Origin: Heterocephalus glaber
Lineage: Eukaryota; Chordata; Mammalia; Rodentia; Bathyergidae
Direction of reading: 5' to 3'
Assembly (NCBI RefSeq): GCF_000247695.1
Contig: NW_004624733.1
Span: 50,489 to 114,488 of the forward strand
DNA length: 64,000 bases
How positions within the stretch are numbered: the stretch's first letter is position 1; each line of letters starts with the position of its first letter. Of this stretch, positions 1 to 11,000 are shown in pieces. Below the pieces are notes generated by a model. The model was not told the origin of the DNA. It searched no databases and worked only from the letters and a program-made list of their open reading frames with translations. A program made the position numbers and the translations under genes.

Positions 1-2190
1 TAACACTAACCTTAAACCCCTAACCATAACCTTAAACCTAACCTATATCCCATAGCCCCTAACCCTATCCATAACCATAAATTCAAAGCCTAAAAACTAA
101 CCCTAACAACAACCCTAATTTTAAACCACTAAACCATACATTAACCCTAAAACCCTAACCCTAAGCCTACCACTAACACTAAATGCATAACCCTAACCCT
201 AACCCTAACCCAAACACTAAAATTAACCTTAAACCTAACCCTAACACTAAACCTTAAACCTTGACACTACCCCTAAGCAGAATATTAACCCTTTATCACT
301 AACCCTAACACTGACCCTAACACTGAACTTCTAACCCTAAAGTTCAAACTCTAACCCAACCCCTAAACCTGTAGCCCTAACACACTAACCCTATCCATCT
401 TAGGCTATCCCTATCTCTAACCCTAACCCTAACCCAACCCTAATGCAGACATATCCCTAACCTTAAACCCCAACCACATACCTAACCCTAACCCCCAACC
501 CTAACCCTAACACTAAACCTCACCACTAACACTAAAACTACCCCAAAACCTAACCCTAACCCTAAATCCTGTGACACCTAACCATCACCATAATACCTAA
601 CCCTAAACCTAACACCAACTCAACCACAACCACAACCCTAACCTTATCACCTAACCTCTAACACTTAATCTTAACCCCTCAATAAGAAACCCTAAACCTA
701 GTGATAAGCATAAACCACAAAATTAACTCTCCAACAGTAACCCTAACACTAAAACTCTAACCATAACCCTAACCCTACCAAAACCCCTAAACCCTAACCC
801 TAACATTAACCCTTAACCATTTTCCTAACCCTAAAGCGCTAACCCTAGCCCTCTAACCCTAACACTCTATAACCCTATAAACCAAAGCCTAACCCTAACC
901 ATAGCCATCTAAACATAACCCTAACACTCTAGCACTAACTCTAATCTTAACCCTCAAACCCTATACCTCTTTCCCTAACCCTTTAAGTCTAACTCTCTAA
1001 CACTAAACCTACCCCTAACCCTCTAACCCTTATGCCATAAATATAACACTAACCCTAACCCTAACTCCTAATGCTAATCCTATCCCTAACCCAATCAGAA
1101 TCCCTAAACCAATACTCTAACCCCAACAGTAACCCTAACATTAAACCCCTAACCCTAGTCCTTCTAACCTTAACCCTAACCCTTACCCTAAATCCAACAC
1201 TAATCCTCAAGCCCTAACCCTAATCCCAACCCCAAAATTAACCCTATATCATAACACTAAGCTCACCATTAACACCTAAACCCTAACTCTAACCCTAACA
1301 CTAACTCTAAGCCTAGCCATAGCTCTGTAATCCTAACCCTCTAACTCAAACTCTAAGACAGCCCTCTAACCATAACCCTAAACTTAATCCTCACCCTAAC
1401 CCATAAAACTAACCCCTAACCACTAACCATAACCCTAACCATAAAACCTAAACCCTAATGCTAACCCTAACCCTCTAACCCTAAATGTAACCCAAATCTA
1501 ACCCTTACCATAACCCTAACCCTAAACTCCTAACTCTAACCTGAATGATAACACTAATCTTAACCTTGTAATCCCCTAATCCCAAACCTAACCCCTAACC
1601 CCTAAGCCTTACCTTAAACCAAACCCCTAACCCTAACAGAGACACTAACATAAAACACCTAACCCTAACCCTAAACCTTCTAACCTCAACCTAAATGTAA
1701 ACCTTGCCCTAACGCCAACACTAACCATCAAACCTAAACCTAGCCCTAGCCCTAAACCTGACCCCTAAACATAACCCTAACCCTAACACCAACGCTCCAG
1801 CCCTAACCCTAATCCTAAACTTAAACCCTAACCCTCACCCTAACAATAACTCTAACCTAATCCTAATCCTAACCCTAACCCTAACCCTCTAACCCCCAAC
1901 CCTAAACATAATTGCTATTCCCTAACCCCTAACACTAAAAATAACCCTAACACTTGACACTAAAACCTAAACTTAAAAATAACACTTACTTTAAACCACT
2001 AAACCTAACCTTAACCGTAACTGCCTAACCCTATCCCAACACATATACTTATATTAAATCCTAACACTAACCCTAACCCTAACAGTAAACCCCTAACACT
2101 AACAAGAACCCTAACACTCTAACCCTAACCCTAACTCTAACCCTAATCCATAAACCTAGCACTCACACTAACCCTAAGCCTAAACCTAAA
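1..2190 (+). repeat. Degenerate telomere-like (CCCTAA)n array, block 1
   Basis: The + strand is almost entirely variants of the vertebrate telomere hexamer in C-rich orientation: CCCTAA mixed with CACTAA, CCATAA, CTCTAA, CCTTAA and longer A-rich spacers. Perfect tandem runs are only two to four units long, so this is old, diverged subtelomeric or interstitial repeat, not a functional telomere tract. The C-rich + strand is what a left chromosome end would show. Open frames on either strand here are low-complexity translations (Gly-Leu or Val-Arg runs) and not genes. Confidence 0.9.
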
Positions 2191-2925
2191 CTCTCATCTG
2201 AGAAGGACAAGAACTACTATTCCTGTCAATGTCTGCCTCTCTGCATTGCCGATTTCTGTATGGCATCTCTAAGAGACCTGTACTGTGAAAGGCAATTTGG
2301 CGTAGAAATTGCCATCAATTTCTGTTGAAAGAAAGAGCATGCAGAGGTGTCAACTTTGTCCTAGGAAGAACTTGAAGTTAGAAGCCAAACACACCTTTCA
2401 GAATGGTTCTGAATTTTGCCTTGCAGTTTTCTTTCAAACATTGTCTGGGCACCAGCTCTCCCAAACAAGACAATGGAAGGGTAGTATATAAAGTGCAATT
2501 CTTTCTCAGAGAAAGAAGCTAGATCTTTTGGAGTATGGCAATAGACTCCACTCAGGATGACATGAAATAGTATGCTTTTCAATATCTACCTCTCAGCATT
2601 TCCGATTTCTGTAGCATATTTCTATGAGGCCTGAAATGTGAAAGGCACTTTTGAGTATAAATTGCCATGAAGTTCTGCTGAAAGAAAGCCTGCAGAGCTG
2701 TCAACTTTGTCCTAAGAAGAACTTAAGATTAGAAGCCAAGCACATTTTCAGAATGGTTCTGCAGTTTGCACTGAAGTTTTTAATCAAACATTCTTCTGGC
2801 ACCAGGTCTCCCATACAAGTCAATGGAAGGGAAGGACATAAAGCAAAATTTCTTCACAGAGACAGCAGCTATATCTCTTGGAGTATGGCAATAAACTCCA
2901 CTCAGAAAATAACATAGTTACTATT
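2191..2925 (+). repeat. Subtelomeric satellite island 1 (dimer of a 353-bp monomer)
   Basis: Non-telomeric sequence sits between two telomere-like blocks. It holds two diverged copies of one monomer: the segment starting GTCTGCCTCT at 2231 returns as ATCTACCTCT at 2584, a period of 353 bp. Both copies share the landmarks GATTTCTGTA, GAAAGGCA, CTGCAGAGCTGTCAACTTTG (second copy; the first has small changes) and TTAGAAGCCAA. A short stub of a third monomer (ACTCCACTCAG, about 2895) follows before the telomeric motif resumes. I do not recognise the satellite. Open frames across it are chance and differ between copies. Confidence 0.85.
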
Positions 2926-4272
2926 CTTAACCCAACCCAAAACCTTAACCTTAACCCCTAACTGTAACCCCTAACTCTAACCTTAACCATAACCCAACAC
3001 TAACACAAACCCTAACCATAAACATTAACCATAACCCTAAACCCCTTGCACTAACACTAACCTTATCCATAAGCTACTAACCATAATATTAAAGCTAACC
3101 CCTAACCCTAACTCTAACACTTTAACACTAACCATAAACCTAACCTCTAACTCTAACACTTTAACACTAACCATAGACCTAACCCTCCTAACCCTCTAAA
3201 CCAAACCCTACACTTGCCCAACCCTAACACTTATACCTAAACCTAACACTAACACTAACCCTTAAACTTAACCCTAAACCCAAACCCTGACCACTAAAAC
3301 TCACTGCAATTCCTAACCCTAACCATAACACCAAATCAACACCATCCTTAACCCTAACCCTATAGCCTAACACCCAATGCTAATCTTAACCCATAAAGCC
3401 TAACCCTAGTTCTAAAAATAAACCACAAAACAAACTCTATAACCCTAAACCTAACCATAACCCTCTAACAACACTAACTTTAACCCTAACCCCAACCTCA
3501 TCCCTAACACTAAACCTTAACCCTAACATTGACACTAATCCTCTAACCCTATCCTTCTAAACTGAACCCTAACCTTATAACCCTAACCCTAACACTCTAA
3601 CCTTAGCCATGATCCTAACACTAAAGGTCAAACCCTAACACTCTATCACTTATCCTCTAACCCTAACACTAACCCTAACCCTAAGCCCAAACCCAACCCC
3701 AAACCCAACCACAACCCTAACCCTAACCTTAATCCTAAGCCTTTTAACCCTAACCCTAAATCCAGCACTAACCTTCCAAACCTAACACTAGCTCTAACCC
3801 TAATCCTAACCCATAACCCTAAGCCTAAAACTAACACCAAGCATAACTCTCTACACCTAACCATAACCCTAACCACTAAACCTAACTTTAAAAATAACCC
3901 TAACCCAAAATCTATCCCTAAACATAATCCTAACCCTAAGCCTAACCCTAACCTGAACCCTGAACCCCTAACTCTAACCCTATCCCTAACTCAACCCTAA
4001 CCCAACACTACCACTAACCAAAAACCCAAACCCTAGTGCTAACCATAACCATAACCATAACTCTCACCCCTAACATTATCATTACCCTAACACCTAACAC
4101 TATCCCTAACCCTAAGCCTTACCCTAAACTCTAAACATTAATCCTTTAACCTTAACCATAACGCAAACCCATAACCCTAATCCCTAAACCTACCCCTAAT
4201 GCAAAACTCTAACCCTAACCCTAAACCCTCACCCTAAACCTAACCCTCTCACTAACCCTAAACTTACCCCTA
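2926..4272 (+). repeat. Degenerate telomere-like array, block 2
   Basis: About 1.35 kb of variant CCCTAA motifs as in block 1. Its left edge after the satellite (TTCTTAACCCAACCCAAAAC) resembles the left edge of block 3 near 5010. Its right edge (TAATGCAAAACTCTAACC near 4198) resembles the right edge of block 3 near 7499. The blocks therefore look like copies of one larger unit and not independent additions of hexamers. Confidence 0.88.
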
Positions 4273-5018
4273 AACTCCACTCAGAGAGGGACAAGAAATA
4301 GTATTCCTGTCCATGTCTGCCTCTCTGCATTTGTGATTTCTGTAGGATATCTCTATGAGGCCTGTACCATGAAAGGCACTTTGTTGTAGAAATTGCTATG
4401 AAGTTCTGCTGAAACAAAGGGCCTGCAGAGCTGTCAACTTTGTCCTAAGAAGAACTTGAGGTTAGAAGCCAAACACACCTTTCAGAATGGCTCTGAATTT
4501 TGCCCTGCAGTTTTCATTCAAACATTCTCCTGGCACCAGCTCTCCCAAACAAGACAATGGAAGGGTAGTACATAAAGTACAGTTCTTCTCAGAAAAAGCA
4601 GCTAGATCTCTTGGAGTATGGCAATAGACTCCACTCTGAGGATGACATGAAATAGTACACTTTTCAATGTCTACCTCTCAGCATTTCCAATTTCTGTACC
4701 ATATCTCTATGAGGCCTGAAATGTGAAAGGCACTTTTGAGTATAAATTTCCATGAAGTTCTGCTGAAAGAAAGAGCCTGCAGAGCTGTCAACTTTATCCT
4801 AAGAAGAACTTAAAGTTAGAAGCCAAGCACACTTTTCAGAATGTTTCTGCTGTTTACACAGCAGTTTTCAATCAAACATTCTCCTGGCACCAGCTTTCCC
4901 ATAGAAATCAATGGATGAGTAGAACATAAATTGCAGTTTCTTCTCAGAAAAAGCAGCTACATTTCTTTAATTATGGAAATAAATTCCACTCAGAAGATGA
5001 CATGAAATGCTATTCCTA
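4273..5018 (+). repeat. Subtelomeric satellite island 2 (dimer)
   Basis: Second A-B dimer of the same satellite. GTCTGCCTCT at 4315 recurs as GTCTACCTCT at 4669, a period of 354 bp. The A monomer resembles A of island 1, and B resembles B of island 1 (for example the shared TATCTCTATGAGGCCTGAAATG type of block in B). This makes the dimer the repeated unit. A stub of a third monomer (TTCCACTCAGAAGATGACAT, about 4985) ends the island as in island 1. The distance from island 1 is 2,084 bp, landmark to landmark. Confidence 0.86.
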
Positions 5019-7590
5019 ACCCAAACCAAAACCCTAAACCTAAACCTAACCCTAACCCCTAACTCTAACACTAAGCATAACCCAAACCTAACACAACCAT
5101 AACCCTACCATAAAACTCTAACCATGACACTAACAGTGACCTTGACTCTGACCCTTACCCTGTAACCCTAAATCTCTAAACCTAACCATCTAAACCTAAC
5201 CCTAACACAAACACTAATCCCTAACCCTAACCATAACCCCTAAACATAACCCTACCGCTAACACTAACACAAACGCTAACTGTAACACTAACCATAAACC
5301 TAAACCCCTAACTCTAACACTAATCAAAACCATAACCCTAACACTAACCCTCTAACCCTAACCTTAACCCTTTAACCCTAAACCTCTATCACTAACCCTA
5401 ACCCTCTAACCCTAACCCTAACACTCTAACCTTAAGCAAAATCCTATCCCAAACCCTCTAACCCTTACCATCTAACCCTAACCCTAACCCTCTAATGCTT
5501 TCTCCCTAAATATAAACCTGACCCTAACACCAACAACTAACCCTAATTCTAGCACTAACTACTAACCCTAACCCTAATACTAACCTCAAACCATAACCCT
5601 AACCCTAAATGAAGCCCAACCCCAATGCCAAACCCAAACCTAACCACAAACTCAACCACAACCCTAACCTCAACCTTAGCCCTAACCTTTCTAATCCTAA
5701 CCATATTCTAACTCTAACCCTAACCCCAACACTCACACTCCAAACCTAACCCTAGCCCTAACCATAACCCTAACCTCTAACCCTAACCCTAACCACAACT
5801 ATACCCCTAAATGTAAGCCTAAATACAATCCTAACCCAAACGCTAACCCTAACCCTAAAACTAAACCTAATCCCCTAACCTTAAAACTAAACCTACCCCT
5901 AAGCCTAACCCTAAACCTCTAACCTCACAACCCTAATCATAACCCATGTCCTCTAATCCCTAAATGTAACCATAACTATAACATCTAAGCTTAAACCCTA
6001 ACCCAAACAATAAACCTAACATTATACCATTAAAACTAATAACCCTAACACCCTAACCCTAACCCTAATGCTAACCCTAGCCCTAACTCTAACCCCTAAG
6101 CTGAACTCTAATCCTAAGACCCTAACCCTAACACTAACCCTAAAATTAACTGAAAAGCTAACCCTAAAGCTTAACAGTAACCCCAAAACCTAACACAAAG
6201 CATAACCCTAACCCTCTAACCCTATGCCTAACCCTGATTCTAACCCTAAGCCTCTAACCCTCACCTTCTAAACCTAACCCCAACCCTAAACCTCTAACCC
6301 TAACCATCTAACCCTATCCAATTTAGTCTAGCCCTAAACCTAACCCTCATCTCTAACCCTAATCCTAGGGTTAGGATCTAACCCAAATCTAACCCAAACA
6401 CAACCCTAACCATAAACCCCAAGCCATAACCCTAACCCTATCACCCTTACCCTAACATAAAAATGAAACCTCACCCCTAACCCTAACACTAACCCCAACA
6501 TCTAACACTAACCCAAAGCCTAAACCATAAACCCTAATCCCTTAAGCCTAACCCTAACCCTAACACAAACTCAAAACCCTATCCCCTAACCAGTTACCCT
6601 AACCTTAATCATAAACATTATCCCCAAACATAAACACTAACCCTAATGCTAACCCTCTAACAGTAACCCTAACCTTAATTCTAACCCCAAGCCATAACCC
6701 TAAACCTAACCCAAGCCCTACACAAACCCCAAATCCAAACCTAACCCCAACAAAAACCACAGGAATAACCCTAACCTTAATGCTAACCCTAACCCTTCTA
6801 ACCCTAACCCTAACCTTAACCCCAACACTAACCCTCCAAAACAAACCCGAGCCCTAACCCTAACCTAACCTCTAATGCTAACCCTAACCCCAACCCTAAC
6901 TTTCCAATCCTAACCATACCCCTAAACTTAACCCTAACCCAAACCCTAACCCTAACCATAAAGCTCTATCTAACCCTAAGCATAACCCCTATCCCCTAAC
7001 CCTTAAATCTAACCCTAACCCTAACACCTAACACTAAACCCTACCCTAACAATAACCCTATATTAAACCACTAAACCTAACCTTAAGCCTAACCCCTTAA
7101 CCCTAAACCTAACCCTAACACAAACACTAACAGTGAACCCTAGTCCTAACCCTAACACTAAACCCCTAAACCTAACCTAACACTAAAACTCTAACCCTAA
7201 CACTAACCCTAAACATAACCGCAAACCTAACTCTATTCTTAAACCCTAAACATAACCCTAAGCATAACCCTAACTCTTAACTCTAACCTTAACCGAACAC
7301 TAACCCAAACATAACCCTAACCCTAAACCCCTAAACACAAGCCTACTCCTAAACACCTTACCCTAACCCTACCATTAAACCTCACCCTTAACCATAATGC
7401 TAACCCCAACATCTAATCCTAACCATAACCCTAAACCCTAAACTCTTAATCCATAACCCTAACCCAAACCCCTATGCTTCACCCCAACCCCAATCCCTAA
7501 TGCAAAACACTAACCCTAACCCTAAACCCTAACCACAACCCTAAACCTAAACCATAAACCTAACCCTCACACTAACCCTAAACCTACCCT
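5019..7590 (+). repeat. Degenerate telomere-like array, block 3
   Basis: About 2.57 kb of variant telomere hexamers, roughly twice block 2. A recognisable run of variants (CCCAA-rich, then CCACAACCCTAACC, then a CTTTCTAA-like step, then CCCCAACACTAACCCTCCAAA-like) appears near 5615-5765 and again near 6705-6865. A related run lies in block 2 near 3690-3800. A tiny inverted piece with TTAGGG on the + strand occurs at 6364-6375. No gene is seen. Confidence 0.87.
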
Positions 7591-7765
7591 AAACTCCACT
7601 CTGAGAAGGACAAGAAATATTATTCCTGTCAATGCCTGCCTCTCTGCATTACTGATTTCTGTAGAACATCTCTATGAGGCCTATGCTGTGAAAGGCACTT
7701 TGTTGCAGAAATTGCCATCAAGATCTGTTGAAAGAAAAAGCCTGCAGAGCTGTAAACTTTGTCAT
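7591..7765 (+). repeat. Satellite island 3, truncated A monomer
   Basis: A third copy of the satellite starts AAACTCCACTCTGAGAAGG exactly at the end of the telomere-like block. It matches the first half of monomer A (GCCTGCCTCTCTGCATT at 7634; CCTGCAGAGCTG at about 7741) and stops abruptly after CTTTGTCATC. From there the DNA becomes ordinary AT-rich sequence with no further telomeric motif, so this is the centromere-side edge of the subtelomeric array. Confidence 0.8.
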
Positions 7766-8822
7766 CAAAAGAAAAATATGTAAAAATTCAAAGGCTGAGA
7801 AAATTTGCAAAAGTCTATAAAATATATCCATTAACTTTATTATGTACATACATATACACATACCAAAATCATTAACTAAACATTAAATGCTAAAATCCAT
7901 GCATGGAATCAGACAAAATAAAATTAAAAATACTACATATAGGAAATATTTGTTAATTTCCAAATACACGCGAGGCAAATATTATTTATTGGCAATATAT
8001 GGGGTCTTTGGTACACAGCAATACATAAGGTACCACTTTGAACCTCAAAGGGTTTATATAAATATGAGGGGGGAAAATGATAAAATGAATGACACAAAAA
8101 GCCTTATATGAGTACATTGGAAGGACACCTAATAACATTTATGAAGTTCCACATACATTTTAAGAGGTGACATCATGGGTTATTAGAGGTAAAATGGGAA
8201 TTGGTAAAGAACTTTCAGAGTAGTAAAAATGGTAATTCAAAAAACCCAACTGAAAAAGATATTATAGTGTGTTTCTCAGTTACCAGAATTTTATCATGGA
8301 TGTAAAGTTACATGTAAGTATATAGAGAGAGAATGTTAAGAGAGAGAATTTTAGACTTCTTCATAAAGATGTTAAAGGTACTTATATACAGATCCCTGTC
8401 ACTGCAGGACATATGAAATTAGGCAGGTGGAGAAGTCATTTAGAGAGAGATGGTTAGCTAGTCCCTTACAGTCTAGACATCCCAACTAAAGTGCCAGGGG
8501 TGGGAGGTAAATAAGTCATCTGAGACTAAGTCTCAAGATAACATCAATGTGATAAGTCTCCAGTTTTGTAGGAGGGACTTTTGTAAGTCCACGTGTATTT
8601 TAGAAAAAATTTATGAATTACTTTAAAATACCTGTTGAAATTTTATGAAGTTAACTGAACTTCAGACCATTTTGGATGTAATGCTTTTAAGTTTTGTGAT
8701 TCATAAACAATTATTTTTCTCTGGGTTATATTTATCTCAGAAATATTTTAAAATTATAATTATAAAGGTTTTACATGCATTTTGCTTAGTTTATTCTGAA
8801 ATGTGTTTTATGATATTGCTAG
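7766..8822. other. AT-rich sequence, nothing recognised
   Basis: Ordinary AT-rich DNA that follows the broken satellite monomer. Short open frames (for example 7887-8111 +) have no recognisable domain and biased AT composition. No repeat family, RNA gene or exon is recognised. Confidence 0.6.
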
Positions 8823-8914
8823 TTTTTTTTTGCGGGGGAGGGACTGGGGATTGAACTTGGAACTTTGTGCTTGCTAGGCAGGTGGCAGAACCACTGAGGT
8901 AAATCCCCAGCTCC
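8823..8914 (-). mobile_element. ID-type tRNA-derived SINE
   Basis: Read on the minus strand this is a tRNA-Ala-like body (GGATTTACCTCAGTGGTTCT, then CAAGCACAAAGTTCCAAG, then a B-box-like GTTCAATCCCCAGTCC) ending in an A-rich tail, seen on + as T9 at 8823-8831. Length and layout match the other SINE copies in the window. It is diverged, with GCGGGGGAGGG between tail and body. Confidence 0.8.
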
Positions 8915-9039
8915 TTATTGCTCATTTAAAAAAATTTTTTTTCTAATTCTGTGTTTTGACTTTTCAAAAGTTGCTAAACATTCATCCTGCTGAATTCATT
9001 TATTAATCACAACTGATTACCTTCTGTTTGGTCCTAGTA

Positions 9040-9460
9040 GAAACTTAAGACTGTATATCAATTTTCTATACAATGCCATCAGAGAAAAAATTTCTTCCTT
9101 TCCAATGTGTATGCATTTTATTTTTCTTATTTTATTATATGTCTTGAAATGGCAAATGAAAAGTGGTGAGAATAGTTGTTCTTGCCTTCCCATTATTATG
9201 AAGATTAGAAATTATCCTTTTTATATTATATTAGTTAGATGATTTTGTAGGTTTATTATAAAACTGAGTTACTTTCTCTCTAGTCCTCATTTACTATGAG
9301 GCACCATCAATGCCTCTGTAATATATTAAAGAAAATTTCCATGTTTTAAAATATTTTCTATCATTTCATGTTTTCATATGTTCTACAGTCTACATAGAGC
9401 TATATTACTTTAGCAAAACCTCAGTTTTTGATGTTAGAATTCTTATTCTTTAATGAATAT
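9040..9460 (-). mobile_element. Old L1 fragment (ORF2, antisense)
   Basis: The + strand reads like the complement of a mammalian L1 ORF2 reverse-transcriptase region: a stretch resembling AATTTCTTCCTTTCCAATGT (9090) and then AAAAGTGGTGAGAATAGTTG (9159), a well-known L1 landmark in antisense. It is heavily diverged with no usable frame, and both edges are unclear. Assignment is by recognition of these landmarks only. Confidence 0.5.
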
Positions 9461-9659
9461 ATATGAAACAATTTGAATATTTTAATTTCAGCTACTGTTC
9501 TTTTGGAAGAAATACTTGATGACTTTTGTCTTTGTTGCCTTTTATTGATGTATATGAATTTCAAGAAGCAACATCTTTTTCTTGTCTTTAAAGACTGTCA
9601 TTGTCTGGGAAAGGTCTTAACTAGCATCCCAGCTAGAGGATTGGGGCAACCTTGCAACT

Positions 9660-10260
9660 AAAGTCCTTATGTAGGCTTCTCTGTTGCTTGAGTCAGCAGG
9701 TAGTAGCCTTGGTAATTTACAACCTGGGGTTGACCTGGACCTAAGGTAATCCTTAAATCTGAGTCTAAAGGGGTTACTCAGGCACTGTTGTAGATCTGGA
9801 ACCTGTAGTTTGGAGCCTTAGTCTTCAGTGTTGGTCATGGAGTTTTGGTCAAGAGGTCTGTCCTGACACTGGGTCCTTTTGAGGTGTGTCTAACTTTGGA
9901 CATCTCTGAATAGGCCTGACTCTGAGCATTAAACTATCACAATCAGCTTGGAACCAAGGGCCAGTCTGATGCTGGGACTGGTATAGAACCTACATCTGCA
10001 AGGGTTTGTCTGGAGCTTAAGATTGTGGGTGCTTGCATAGAGCCACTGGGGATTTTCTGGAACATGAAGCATAGATACTGTCTTGGAACCTAGCTTCACT
10101 GTTAACATCTCTGACTCTGGGTGTGTATGTGCTGTCCTGCAGCATAGGTACATAAGGCCATGCTGGAACCAGGTTATAGAGAGGTGGCCCAGAAGCCTAT
10201 GTCTATTGTGCCCAGTGCAGCATTGGAGTACAGCCATGCCATTTTTCTCTGGATGTTTCC
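9660..10260. repeat. GC-richer block with degenerate TGGAACC-type repetition
   Basis: This 600-bp stretch is visibly richer in G and C than the AT-rich DNA on both sides. Variants of (T/C)TGGAAC(C/A) recur at about 9797, 9949, 9981 (TAGAACC), 10010 (TGGAGC), 10058, 10084 and 10162, at irregular spacings of roughly 26 to 150 bp. It looks like an eroded minisatellite. The 5' regions of some old L1 families carry such repeats and old L1 pieces lie on both sides, so that origin is plausible but unproven. A 102-codon frame on the minus strand (9929-10237) overlaps it; I see no domain in it. Confidence 0.45.
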
Positions 10261-10552
10261 AATACTTTTTCTTTATGTTTAAATTATAAGTTTAATTATG
10301 AATGTACTTGAACCAATATTTATTGGACTTATACCAATCTAAGGTTTTGAGAACCTTTTGAATTCATAAATTTGTATTTTCACATTTGAGAAGTTTTCAT
10401 ATATTTCTTCAAATACCTTTTATCATCACATTCTTTCTCCTTGACATAAGAGTTGGGAGACTATAATGACATAAAATTTGAAATTATTGTTAATTTCCCA
10501 CAGTTCCTAAAGCTTTGTTAAATTTTTCAATCTTTTTTGGATACCTTTTATT

Positions 10553-10636
10553 GTTTTTTTTCAGTACCAGGGATTGAACTTGGGATCTTGTGCTTGAGAG
10601 GCAGACAGCAGAACCACTGAGTTAAATCCTCGGCCC
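10553..10636 (-). mobile_element. ID-type tRNA-derived SINE
   Basis: On the minus strand: GGGCCGAGGATTTAACTCAG at the head, a B-box-like GTTCAATCCCTGGTAC, and an A-rich tail (T8 on + at 10553). Same family as the other SINEs in the window. Confidence 0.85.
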
Positions 10637-10639
10637 TTT

Positions 10640-11000
10640 AATTGATTTATTTTCATGGACTCATTGACTCATCTACCATCTCCATTCTGTTATTGAAACA
10701 ATCTAATGAAAATTCTACTTAAATTATTACATTTTTGTCCTAAAATTTCTATCTTTTTATTTGATCTTTTTCTGTTGACTACTTCACCATTTAAAAAAGG
10801 TTTTAAAATTTTTGAGCATTTTTATGATAGTTACTGTAATATCATTCTCAGATAATTTATCTGTGTCATTTGGTGTGAGTATATTTTCTTTATGTTTCTT
10901 TGTATGCCAAGTAACTATATATTTTAAGCTGTTTATTTTTGTGTTATAAGTCTGAGTCTTGTCAAGGTCTTATGGATAATGTATAATATTAATCAGGCAA
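10640..11000. mobile_element. Possible ancient L1 fragment
   Basis: AT-rich text such as CCTAAAATTTCTATCTTTTT (10739) and TGAGCATTTTTATGATAG (10813), followed by TCAGATAATTTATCTGTGTC, resembles the antisense of an ancient L1 non-coding region. Divergence is high and edges are not visible, so this is tentative. Confidence 0.35.

Noticed and set aside
2309..2917. Plus-strand frames of 60 and 88 codons in satellite island 1
   Set aside because: They lie in the two satellite monomers and are not preserved as frames in island 2, so they are not genes.
3646..3876. 76-codon minus-strand frame rich in Gly-Leu and Val-Arg
   Set aside because: It is the G-rich strand of the degenerate telomere repeat read as codons. 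The frame at 6605-6844 is the same effect.
1..7600. CRISPR-like array, because short motifs recur
   Set aside because: Repeats are variants of the telomere hexamer without fixed repeat-spacer lengths, and the DNA is clearly mammalian.
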